Part shown: piece after piece, positions 22,040 to 27,239 of the stretch | Position numbering within the stretch: position 1 is the first letter of the stretch | Layout: each line of letters starts with the position of its first letter | Assembly: GCA_900751785.1 (NCBI GenBank) | Contig: CAADSM010000106.1 | Span: forward strand, 1 to 27,239 | Length of the DNA stretch: 27,239 bases | Origin: Lachnospiraceae bacterium | GTDB lineage: Bacteria; Bacillota; Clostridia; Lachnospirales; Lachnospiraceae | Direction of reading: 5' to 3' | Position numbers and translations under genes: made by a program | Notes under the pieces: generated by a model | Told to the model about the DNA's origin: nothing | The model's input: the letters and a program-made list of their open reading frames with translations, nothing else | Database searches by the model: none

Positions 22040-22396
22040 ATGACGATTCAGGAGATAGAAAAGAGATTCTGTATCCCGGCTGAGAAGCTGGAGCGCTATG
22101 AAGCCTGCGGCCTGATCACAGGGACAGAGCGGGAGGACGGCGCGCGGGACTACAGCGAGGATGAGATCAGCGAACTTGGATTGATCTGTATTTTTACTGA
22201 GGCAGGATTCACGTGCGGCGAGATCCGTCAGTATTTCGCCCTTGGCGGAACAGAAGACGGGAACGCCAGGCAGATCCGGATGCTCAGGAAGAAGCGCGGG
22301 GAGCTTCTGGAGAGGATACACTGCGAGCAGAAGCTGCTCGACAAAATAGATTATATTATCTGTGAAAAGAGAATTGTTCGGCAAAGAATACAATGA
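22040..22396 (+). CDS. Short MerR-like regulator
   Basis: This 118-residue protein begins with a MerR-type winged HTH. It is recognised from IQEIEKRFCIPAEKLERYEACGL with the usual DYSEDEISEL beta-wing and helix (residues 1-50). An acidic-basic coiled coil forms the rest. It lacks a separate effector domain and its HTH is divergent: the usual IRYYE reads LERYE. AGGAGGGAAGAG precedes the ATG, and a 6-base hairpin (CTGCCG/CGGCAG, 22010-22025) sits directly before that ribosome site. The hydrogenase-like gene starts about 110 bases downstream and is a plausible target. Confidence 0.8.
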   Translation: MTIQEIEKRFCIPAEKLERYEACGLITGTEREDGARDYSEDEISELGLICIFTEAGFTCGEIRQYFALGGTEDGNARQIRMLRKKRGELLERIHCEQKLLDKIDYIICEKRIVRQRIQ

Positions 22397-22421
22397 AATC
22401 TCTAGGAAAATTTTTAGGGAC

Positions 22422-22431
22422 ATGATATCAT
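22422..22431 (+). promoter_or_regulatory. Palindrome and extended -10 element upstream of the hydrogenase gene
   Basis: ATGATATCAT is a perfect 10-base palindrome whose right part reads TGATATCAT, an extended -10 (TGnTATCAT). No -35 box stands out. It could be both promoter and regulator site. Confidence 0.4.
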
Positions 22432-22503
22432 AAAGGATAGGGAAAATAAGGCATCAGAGGGTATGGCAAAAGTGAAATTATGAGAATCATGGAGGGAAAA
22501 ATT

Positions 22504-23952
22504 TTGAGGTACGCAGACGCTAATGTAATCAAGATCAAACATGCGGTTTTGGAGGAAGTGGCACGGCTGGCTTTTGCGGGAGAGCTGGAAGAGCGTAAGG
22601 ATGAGATCCCGATGAAACTGATCCCGGGCCCGACAGCGCAGTTCCGCTGCTGTATTTATAAGGAGAGAGAGATCATCAGACAGCGCGTCCGTCTGGCGGA
22701 AGGCAAGGCTCCGGGGCTGGAAGACGACGGCAATGTGATCCAGGTCATCAGCTCAGCATGTGAGGACTGTCCGATCTCCAGCTACACAGTGACAGAGAAC
22801 TGCCAGAACTGTATCGGAAAAGCATGTATCAACGCATGTAACTTCGGCGCGATCGAGGCAGGACGCCGCCGTTCACATATCGATCCGTCAAAATGTAAGG
22901 AGTGCGGAAAGTGCGCGGAAGCCTGTCCGTACAATGCGATCGCTCATCTGCAGAGACCGTGCAAGTTCAGCTGTCCGGTGGATGCGATTTCCTATGACGA
23001 ATACGGCATCTCTGTGATCGACGAGGAAAAATGTATCCGCTGCGGAAAGTGTATCCACAGCTGTCCGTTCGGAGCGATCGGCTCTAAGACATGGATCGTT
23101 GATGTCATCAATGCCATCAGATCCGGCAAGCATGTCTATGCGATGCTGGCTCCGGCGACGGAGGGGCAGTTCGGGCCGGATATCACGATGGCAAGCTGGA
23201 GAAAAGCGATGAAAGAGCTTGGATTCACGGAGTTCGTGGAAGTCGGACTGGGCGGAGACCTGACGGCGAAGAGTGAGGCTGAGGAATGGCGCGAGGCGTA
23301 TCAGGAAGGCAAGAAGAAAGTAACGTCCTGCTGTCCGGGATTTGTGAATATGGTGCGGAAGCACTATCCGGAGCTGAACGATGCAGTATCTACGACGGTC
23401 TCCCCGATGTGCGGCGTGTCCCGTATGCTTAAGGCAAAGGATCCGGAGGCTGTGACCGTGTTTATCGGACCGTGCCTTGCGAAAAAATCTGAGATCGTGG
23501 ATCAGAAGATCGAGGGAAATGCAGACTACGCATTGACATACAGCGAGATCCGGGCAATGATGAGAGCGAAGGGTGTTGCTCTTGAGCCTGTGGAGAATAC
23601 ATATCAGGAGTCTTCCGTATTCGGTAAGAGATTCGGAAACTCCGGCGGAGTTGCAGCGGCTGTCCAGCAGAGCCTCAAAGAATCCGGAAATGATATTGAT
23701 ATCAAGGTCTGCAAGGCGAACGGCGCGGCAGAGTGTAAGAAGGCGCTCCTTCTCATGAAGGTCGGAAGACTTCCGGAGGATTTCATCGAGGGTATGGCAT
23801 GCGACGGCGGCTGTGTCGGCGGGCCGAGCTCATTCAAGGATCAGAAGCTGGCGAAGAAGTCAAGAGACGCGCTGATCAAGGAAGCGGACGACAGAGGAAT
23901 CTACGCGAACCTGAGCAACTACGACGAGGATTCCTTCTCCATGCACAGATAG
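22504..23952 (+). CDS. [FeFe]-hydrogenase-like iron-sulfur protein
   Basis: This 482-residue protein has N-terminal ferredoxin-like [4Fe-4S] clusters and a C-terminal H-cluster domain. Cluster Cys sets include C131-x2-C-x2-C-x3-C141 and C177-x2-C-x2-C-x3-C187; further pairs are at C86/C89, C100/C103/C108/C112 and C153/C157. H-cluster motifs are L1 TSCCPGF (274-280), L2 GPCLAKKSE (C324, with K327 and E330 as in PCxxKxxE) and L3 MACDGGC (C433, C437). All cluster ligands of the catalytic domain are kept, but the residues around them differ from the classical TSCCPxW, MPC and MACPGGC forms. This points to a non-group-A, perhaps group B, enzyme. It has no NuoE/F-like partner here, so H2 evolution, uptake or sensing cannot be told apart. 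Start: TTG at 22504 with GGAGGG seven bases before; ATGs at 22480 and 22489 lack ribosome sites. Confidence 0.88.
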   Translation: MRYADANVIKIKHAVLEEVARLAFAGELEERKDEIPMKLIPGPTAQFRCCIYKEREIIRQRVRLAEGKAPGLEDDGNVIQVISSACEDCPISSYTVTENCQNCIGKACINACNFGAIEAGRRRSHIDPSKCKECGKCAEACPYNAIAHLQRPCKFSCPVDAISYDEYGISVIDEEKCIRCGKCIHSCPFGAIGSKTWIVDVINAIRSGKHVYAMLAPATEGQFGPDITMASWRKAMKELGFTEFVEVGLGGDLTAKSEAEEWREAYQEGKKKVTSCCPGFVNMVRKHYPELNDAVSTTVSPMCGVSRMLKAKDPEAVTVFIGPCLAKKSEIVDQKIEGNADYALTYSEIRAMMRAKGVALEPVENTYQESSVFGKRFGNSGGVAAAVQQSLKESGNDIDIKVCKANGAAECKKALLLMKVGRLPEDFIEGMACDGGCVGGPSSFKDQKLAKKSRDALIKEADDRGIYANLSNYDEDSFSMHR

Positions 23953-23986
23953 GTTCGGAAAGAAAAGTTCAAAAGAATATAATAGT

Positions 23987-24033
23987 CAGAAACGGGAGCA
24001 TAGCGCGGGATATGTTCCCGTTTCTGCGTATTT
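23987..24033 (+). terminator. Terminator of the hydrogenase-like gene
   Basis: CAGAAACGGGA (23987-23997) pairs with TCCCGTTTCTG (24016-24026), with a partly paired interior. The tail CGTATTTCT is only moderately T-rich. Confidence 0.6.
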
Positions 24034-24140
24034 CTGCGTCTTCTTATCAATCCGATATTCAGCAGAAAGGGATCTGAGCAGACTGTGACAGGAAACTAAC
24101 GTGAATTTAATGTTTCCATAACAGTTTCACCACATTTTTG

Positions 24141-24149
24141 TGCTACATT
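24141..24149 (+). promoter_or_regulatory. Candidate extended -10 of the 44-residue ORF
   Basis: TGCTACATT is an extended -10-like element about 55 bases before the small ORF. No convincing -35 box is present. The rest of 24034-24202 shows nothing that I can support. Confidence 0.3.
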
Positions 24150-24202
24150 AACATTGTTGCGAATAAAATTTCAGAAAATAATGAGATGGAGAGCGCAGAA
24201 GT

Positions 24203-24337
24203 ATGAGAAAAGAAAGAAGAAAAGTAAAACATATCAAAATGGATCTGGCGCGCAGCTATTCCGGCATGGAGGCGAAGGTGGACGCCAGAGCGAAGGAAAT
24301 CTTTAAAAGAAAGCCGTATTCTGTTGTACATGGATGA
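24203..24337 (+). CDS. Small basic protein of 44 residues, unknown function
   Basis: The ORF encodes a strongly basic peptide beginning MRKERRKVKHIKMDL and ending RKPYSVVHG. It has a helical, charged middle (EAKVDARAKEIFKR) and no hydrophobic segment, Cys pair or signal peptide. GATGGAGA is about 12 bases upstream, which is longer than ideal. Support for it being real comes from its position: it follows a terminator, is closed 24 bases later by its own strong terminator, and fills an otherwise empty 470-base gap. I do not recognise the family. A small nucleic-acid-binding peptide is possible from charge alone. Confidence 0.5.
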   Translation: MRKERRKVKHIKMDLARSYSGMEAKVDARAKEIFKRKPYSVVHG

Positions 24338-24360
24338 TCGGATTCTGCAAGACGGATCAG

Positions 24361-24392
24361 GGCCGTATCCTTTCACGGGATGCGGTCTTTTT
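24361..24392 (+). terminator. Terminator after the small ORF
   Basis: GGCCGTATCC (24361-24370) pairs with GGATGCGGTC (24378-24387) using two G-T pairs, and TTTTT follows. The next 220 bases (24393-24610) hold the promoter at 24519-24547 and no other gene that I can support. Confidence 0.82.
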
Positions 24393-24518
24393 CTATAATA
24401 TCGTGGCAGAGATACAGGAGAGAAGAAGCGCGGCTGCCAGGTGAGAAATGCAGATCATTGCTACTGCTCGCGCGGAAATAGACCGCCAATAGAAAAATGA
24501 CCGTAAACGGGAAAATGG

Positions 24519-24547
24519 TTGATTTACTCCGAAAACGGATATATAAT
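24519..24547 (+). promoter_or_regulatory. Promoter of the XRE-Uma2/Crp operon
   Basis: TTGATT (24519-24524), a 17-base spacer and a perfect TATAAT (24542-24547). The start codon follows at 24611. Confidence 0.75.
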
Positions 24548-24610
24548 AAGCATAGGATAAGAAAATCCGGTAAAATTTTTATGACTTCTGATGAGAAAGG
24601 ATGGCGTCTT

Positions 24611-25441
24611 ATGCTTTTTGAAAGATTGAATGACAGAAAGAAGGAACTGGGGCTTACCACGGAAAAGCTCTCCCAGCTGTCAGGAGTTCCGGTCGGAACG
24701 ATCAACAAGATCTTGAGCGGGGAGACACGTTCTCCCCGATATGATACACTGCGGGCGCTTGAGGAGGTCCTGTACAGCCAGGACAGCGCTCACCCGGAGG
24801 ACAGCGGTGAAGCACGCGGCAGCATGCCGGAGTCCGTGGGGGAGGAAGCGCCGATATATCTGGCGAAAAGGCAGGGAGAATATACAGTTGAGGACTATCG
24901 GAAACTGCCTGACGATGTCCGTGCGGAACTGATCGATGGGGAGCTGATCTACCTGGAAGCCCCGACATTTACCCATCAGGAGCTGATCGCGGAGATCCTG
25001 TTTGAGCTGCAGAGCTTTATCCGGGCGAACAGAGGACCCTGCCGCGTGCTTCCGGCGCCGCTGGATGTACAGCTTGACTGCGATGACAGGACTATGGTAC
25101 AGCCGGATATCTCTCTGATCTGCCGGAACGAGCGGATCTTGAGGAACAGGATCTACGGCGCGCCTGATCTCTGCATCGAGGTCGTCTCGGACTCCAGCCG
25201 GAAGAGAGATTACGGGCTTAAGATGCAGAAGTATATGAACGCAGGCGTGCGCGAGTACTGGATCGTGGACGGGAAGAGGAAAAAGATCGTATGCTATTGG
25301 TTTGGCGGAGAAGACGTCCCAGAGATCGCGATGTACACATTTCAGGATAAGGTGCCTGTCAGGATCTATGACGGCCGTCTTGAGATTGATTTTCGGGAAA
25401 TCCAGGAAAGGCTTTGGCAGGAAGAGGGGCAGGAACTGTGA
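24611..25441 (+). CDS. XRE helix-turn-helix fused to a Uma2-family nuclease-like domain
   Basis: The 276-residue protein joins two domains. Residues 1-57 form a Cro/CI-type HTH (KLSQLSGVPVGTINKILSG). A Ser/Glu-rich linker follows (about 60-88), then a Uma2 (DUF820) domain. The Uma2 domain shows the family order of ELIDGELIYLEAP, MVQPDISLI, PDLCIEVVSDSS and YMNAGVREYWIVD. The Asp of QPD and Glu of IEV correspond to the PD-(D/E)xK active-site positions. Uma2 proteins are abundant in cyanobacteria and their biological role is unsettled. The HTH suggests DNA binding at a specific site. AAAGGA is about nine bases before the ATG at 24611. Its stop overlaps the GTG of the Crp/Fnr gene, so both are translated together. 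Confidence 0.9.
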   Translation: MLFERLNDRKKELGLTTEKLSQLSGVPVGTINKILSGETRSPRYDTLRALEEVLYSQDSAHPEDSGEARGSMPESVGEEAPIYLAKRQGEYTVEDYRKLPDDVRAELIDGELIYLEAPTFTHQELIAEILFELQSFIRANRGPCRVLPAPLDVQLDCDDRTMVQPDISLICRNERILRNRIYGAPDLCIEVVSDSSRKRDYGLKMQKYMNAGVREYWIVDGKRKKIVCYWFGGEDVPEIAMYTFQDKVPVRIYDGRLEIDFREIQERLWQEEGQEL

Positions 25442-26127
25442 GCAGATCGGGAGACATGGAAAAATATAGTATCCTTTTAAAAAACTCGAAACTTTTTCAG
25501 GGGATCAGTGAGGATGAGATCACATCCATGCTGGCCTGCCTTTCTGCTGTCAGGCGAAGCTATGCAAAAGGGGAGTATGTTTTCCGCAGGGGCGAGCGGA
25601 TCGACAGTGTGGCGGTGCTTCTGGAAGGAAGCGTCCATATCCGGAAGGAAGATTACTGGGGAAACCTGAGCATTTTAAATGAGATCGGGGAAGGGGAGAG
25701 CTTCGGCGAGGTATATGCCTGCCTCGGGAGCGAGGAGATCCTGAACAATGCCGTTGCGGTAAAGCAAAGCGAGGTGCTTCTCCTAGATGTGAAGAGGATC
25801 CTGACCGTGTGTCCGTCTGCGTGTCAGTTCCACAGCCGTCTGATCCGCAATCTTCTCTCTGTTCTGGCGTTAAAAAATAAGATGCTGACGCAGAAGCTGG
25901 AGCATATGTCGAAGCGGACGACAAGGGAAAAGCTGCTCTCGTATCTGTCGGAACAGTCCCAGAGAGCCGGAAGCCCGGTCTTCGATATTCCCTTTAACCG
26001 GCAGCAGCTGGCGGATTTCCTCTCGGTGGACCGGAGCGCCATGTCCGCGGAGCTGTGCAGGATGAGAGACGAGGGGATACTCTCATTTGAGAGGAGCCAT
26101 TTTGAGCTGAGACAGAGGGACTCTTGA
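25438..26127 (+). CDS. Crp/Fnr-family transcriptional regulator
   Basis: This regulator of about 229 residues has an N-terminal cyclic-nucleotide-binding-type barrel (about residues 20-125; FRRGERIDSVAVLLEGSVHI and GEGESFGEV). A long dimer helix follows, then a winged HTH near the C terminus (NRQQLADFLSVDRSAMSAEL). The phosphate-binding Arg and Ser positions for cAMP are not clearly kept, and there is no N-terminal Cys cluster as in Fnr, so the effector is unknown. The GTG at 25438 overlaps the previous stop (GTGA); an ATG at 25456 is an alternative that would remove six residues. Neither has an ideal ribosome site. Confidence 0.92.
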   Translation: MSRSGDMEKYSILLKNSKLFQGISEDEITSMLACLSAVRRSYAKGEYVFRRGERIDSVAVLLEGSVHIRKEDYWGNLSILNEIGEGESFGEVYACLGSEEILNNAVAVKQSEVLLLDVKRILTVCPSACQFHSRLIRNLLSVLALKNKMLTQKLEHMSKRTTREKLLSYLSEQSQRAGSPVFDIPFNRQQLADFLSVDRSAMSAELCRMRDEGILSFERSHFELRQRDS

Positions 26128-26174
26128 TAAAAGCGGCGTTCCTGCCGGATGAGGCCGGGAACGGTGAATCCGGA

Positions 26175-26594
26175 TCAGCCCAGATCTTTTGCCATCCAGA
26201 TATGCGGGCAGTCCTCATCGAAGTCCGGCTCCCCGTAAGCAGAATATCCCTGCTTTTCATAGAACGGCCTTGCCTGCTGCTGGGCATGGAGGATCACCCG
26301 CCTGCCGCCCAGCATGCGGATCTCGGATTCTGCGGCGGACAGCACACGGGAGCCGAGGCTGTGCCCGCGATACTCTTTTCTGACGGCGATCCGTCCGACG
26401 ATATATTCCCCCTGCGAATGCCCTGGGAAAAAGCGGCATGTCGCAGCGGGGATATTTTCTATATACAGGACCAGATGAGCGGCGGTTCTGTCCGTCTCGT
26501 CAAACTCATCGTGAAATCCCTGCTCTTTCATAAAAACTTCTTCCCGGATCGTAACTGCATCTCCGGGGAGCGTGTGGTAAACTCTGATATTCAT
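26175..26594 (-). CDS. GNAT-family N-acetyltransferase
   Basis: The 139-residue protein is a single GNAT domain. The N-terminal VFMKEQGF and DEFDETDRTAAHLVLY stretches match the subgroup that includes YjcF- and ElaA-like enzymes. The acetyl-CoA pyrophosphate loop is VRKEYRGHSLGSRVL, and the C-terminal part has QARPFYEKQGY. Its acceptor (a small amine, amino acid or protein N terminus) is unknown. It is transcribed leftward from a promoter back to back with that of potA. A link to polyamine acetylation is possible, given the divergent polyamine transporter gene, but is only inferred. It converges with the Crp/Fnr gene, with 47 bases between the stops. Confidence 0.9.
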   Translation of the reverse strand: MNIRVYHTLPGDAVTIREEVFMKEQGFHDEFDETDRTAAHLVLYIENIPAATCRFFPGHSQGEYIVGRIAVRKEYRGHSLGSRVLSAAESEIRMLGGRRVILHAQQQARPFYEKQGYSAYGEPDFDEDCPHIWMAKDLG

Positions 26595-26642
26595 TTCTTC
26601 AAGATCCCTTCCTTTGAAAATCGTTATGATCGGATGTGAATA

Positions 26643-26671
26643 ACCTTATCATCCGGGTGCGGCGGCGTCAA
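26643..26671 (-). promoter_or_regulatory. Promoter of the GNAT gene
   Basis: On the minus strand TTGACG (26666-26671) and TAAGGT (26643-26648) are 17 bases apart. The -35 box shares the inverted repeat GTCAATAG/CTATTGAC with the potA promoter. Confidence 0.55.
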
Positions 26672-26683
26672 TAGGAAAATCTA

Positions 26684-26712
26684 TTGACAAACTATGACGG
26701 TTCCCCTAAACT
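26684..26712 (+). promoter_or_regulatory. Promoter of potA
   Basis: A perfect TTGACA (26684-26689), 17 bases and TAAACT (26707-26712), with the start codon at 26755. It is a near mirror image of the GNAT promoter. Confidence 0.75.
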
Positions 26713-26754
26713 TAATAAGGTTATACATTAAGATGCATGGTAAGGAGTGAGACC

Positions 26755-27185
26755 ATGAGTGAAAATATCATAGAATTGAAGAATATTAAGAAGGTTTTTG
26801 ACGATACAGTTGTCGTGCAGGACTTTAATCTGACAGTGAAAAAAGGCGAGTTTGTCACCTTTCTCGGCCCGTCCGGCTGCGGGAAGACGACGACGCTCCG
26901 GATGATCGCGGGATTCGAGTTCCCGACCGAGGGAGAGATACTGCTGAACGGGGAGGATATCAGCCATATTCCGCCGAACTTAAGGCCGATCAACACGGTG
27001 TTCCAGCGGTATGCGCTCTTCCCGCATCTGAATGTCTACGAGAATGTGGCGTTCGGACTGAACCTGAAGAAGCTGCCGAAATCAGTGATCGCGGAGAAGG
27101 TCCGGAGGGTGCTGGAGGTAGTGGATCTGGAAGGGTTTGAGAAGCGCAAGATCTCCACTCTGTCCGGCGGACAGCAGCAGAGGAT
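26755..27185 (+). CDS. potA: Spermidine/putrescine ABC importer ATP-binding protein PotA (partial)
   Basis: The first 143 or so residues of an ABC importer ATPase are present. They show Walker [10 protein letters not shown] (38-46), the Q-loop stretch [21 protein letters not shown], which is characteristic of PotA, and the signature LSGGQQQR. Walker B, the D-loop and the C-terminal TOBE domain would lie beyond the window. AAGGAGTGA is just before the ATG. PotA powers uptake of polyamines with PotB, PotC and PotD, which normally follow it. After codon AGG (QQQR) the sequence turns into a C homopolymer, so the last reliable residue is about Arg143. Other CUT1/polyamine-type ATPases are a less likely alternative. 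Confidence 0.88.
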
Positions 27186-27239
27186 CCCCCCCCCCCCCCC
27201 CCCACCGCAACACGGCGGCCGCCCCCCCCCTCTCCGCCC
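27186..27239. other. Low-complexity, probably artefactual contig end
   Basis: Eighteen consecutive C (27186-27203) are followed by 36 bases of C-rich sequence with a GCGGCCGC octamer (27215-27222). In all PotA relatives the LSGGQQQR motif runs into ARA and the Walker B motif, and here it does not. I read the tail as sequencing or assembly noise. Confidence 0.75.

Larger units (their letters stand above)
26640..26732. promoter_or_regulatory. Nested inverted repeats in the GNAT/potA divergent region
   Basis: Three dyads are present. ATAACCTTAT (26640-26649) is inverted as ATAAGGTTAT (26715-26724). GTCAATAG (26667-26674) is inverted as CTATTGAC (26681-26688), overlapping both -35 boxes. CTTAAT (26711-26716) is inverted as ATTAAG (26727-26732). 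The region could be controlled by one symmetric regulator. Confidence 0.55.

Noticed and set aside
22504..23952. Initial reading that the hydrogenase L2 motif is degenerate (SPMCGVSR near residue 303)
   Set aside because: Spacing shows that the true L2 is GPCLAKKSE at 322-330, with the Cys, Lys and Glu intact; the SPMC Cys is an extra residue.
26136..26164. Hairpin CGTTCC/GGAACG between the Crp/Fnr and GNAT genes
   Set aside because: The stem is interrupted and has no T-run, so I do not call it a terminator.

Overview
The window looks like a chromosomal contig end from an anaerobic, gut-associated Clostridia, most likely a Lachnospiraceae member. This is inferred from several features: strong AGGAGG-type ribosome sites, promoters with 17-base spacing, a bile salt hydrolase, an [FeFe]-hydrogenase, a DUF5688 protein, AGCS and MATE carriers, an SdpR/SdpI pair and many XRE-type regulators. 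The species cannot be told from the sequence. Most of the window is moderately GC-rich, while the ATPase gene at 1166-2593 and its leader are visibly AT-richer. No rRNA, tRNA, CRISPR array or insertion sequence was recognised.

Layout, left part (1-10900). A sensor kinase enters from an operon that begins outside the window. It is followed by an AT-rich, probably acquired AAA ATPase/DUF234 gene whose promoter region carries three 11-base repeat copies at an exact 15-base period. A leftward XRE-membrane regulator and a leftward short (class II) UvrA paralogue follow. Divergent from the UvrA gene is a three-gene operon: an XRE regulator with a helical C-terminal region, an ABC-2 ATPase and its permease. 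After a terminator comes the 23S rRNA methyltransferase rlmI.

Middle part (10900-18100). Behind rlmI lies a compact unit with a near-consensus promoter, about 90 transcribed bases and a strong terminator, probably a small RNA with no protein. Next are a DUF2975/XRE pair and a bile salt hydrolase with every catalytic residue visible. Then come a DUF5688 protein and an AGCS sodium:amino-acid symporter whose transcript starts with a 69-base hairpin. Leftward lie sdpI and sdpR, whose promoter sits between two matching inverted-repeat operators, and an AraC regulator divergent from a MATE pump.

Right part (18100-27239). The MATE pump is followed by a sugar O-acetyltransferase, then a HAD hydrolase and a LysR regulator that lacks about 40 residues in its effector domain. 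A small MerR-like protein precedes an [FeFe]-hydrogenase-like protein. A 44-residue basic ORF with its own terminator follows, then an XRE-Uma2 nuclease fusion overlapping a Crp/Fnr regulator. A GNAT acetyltransferase is divergent from potA (polyamine ABC importer ATPase) across overlapping, symmetric promoters. potA runs into an 18-C homopolymer and GC-only-looking tail at the contig end, which is probably not genuine sequence.

The window is mainly environmental-response machinery: each of several effector genes (ABC exporter, MATE, sdpI, hydrogenase, Uma2, DUF2975 membrane protein) sits beside its own likely regulator. The least explained elements are the small RNA after rlmI, the structured leader of the symporter and the 15-base periodic repeats before the ATPase.
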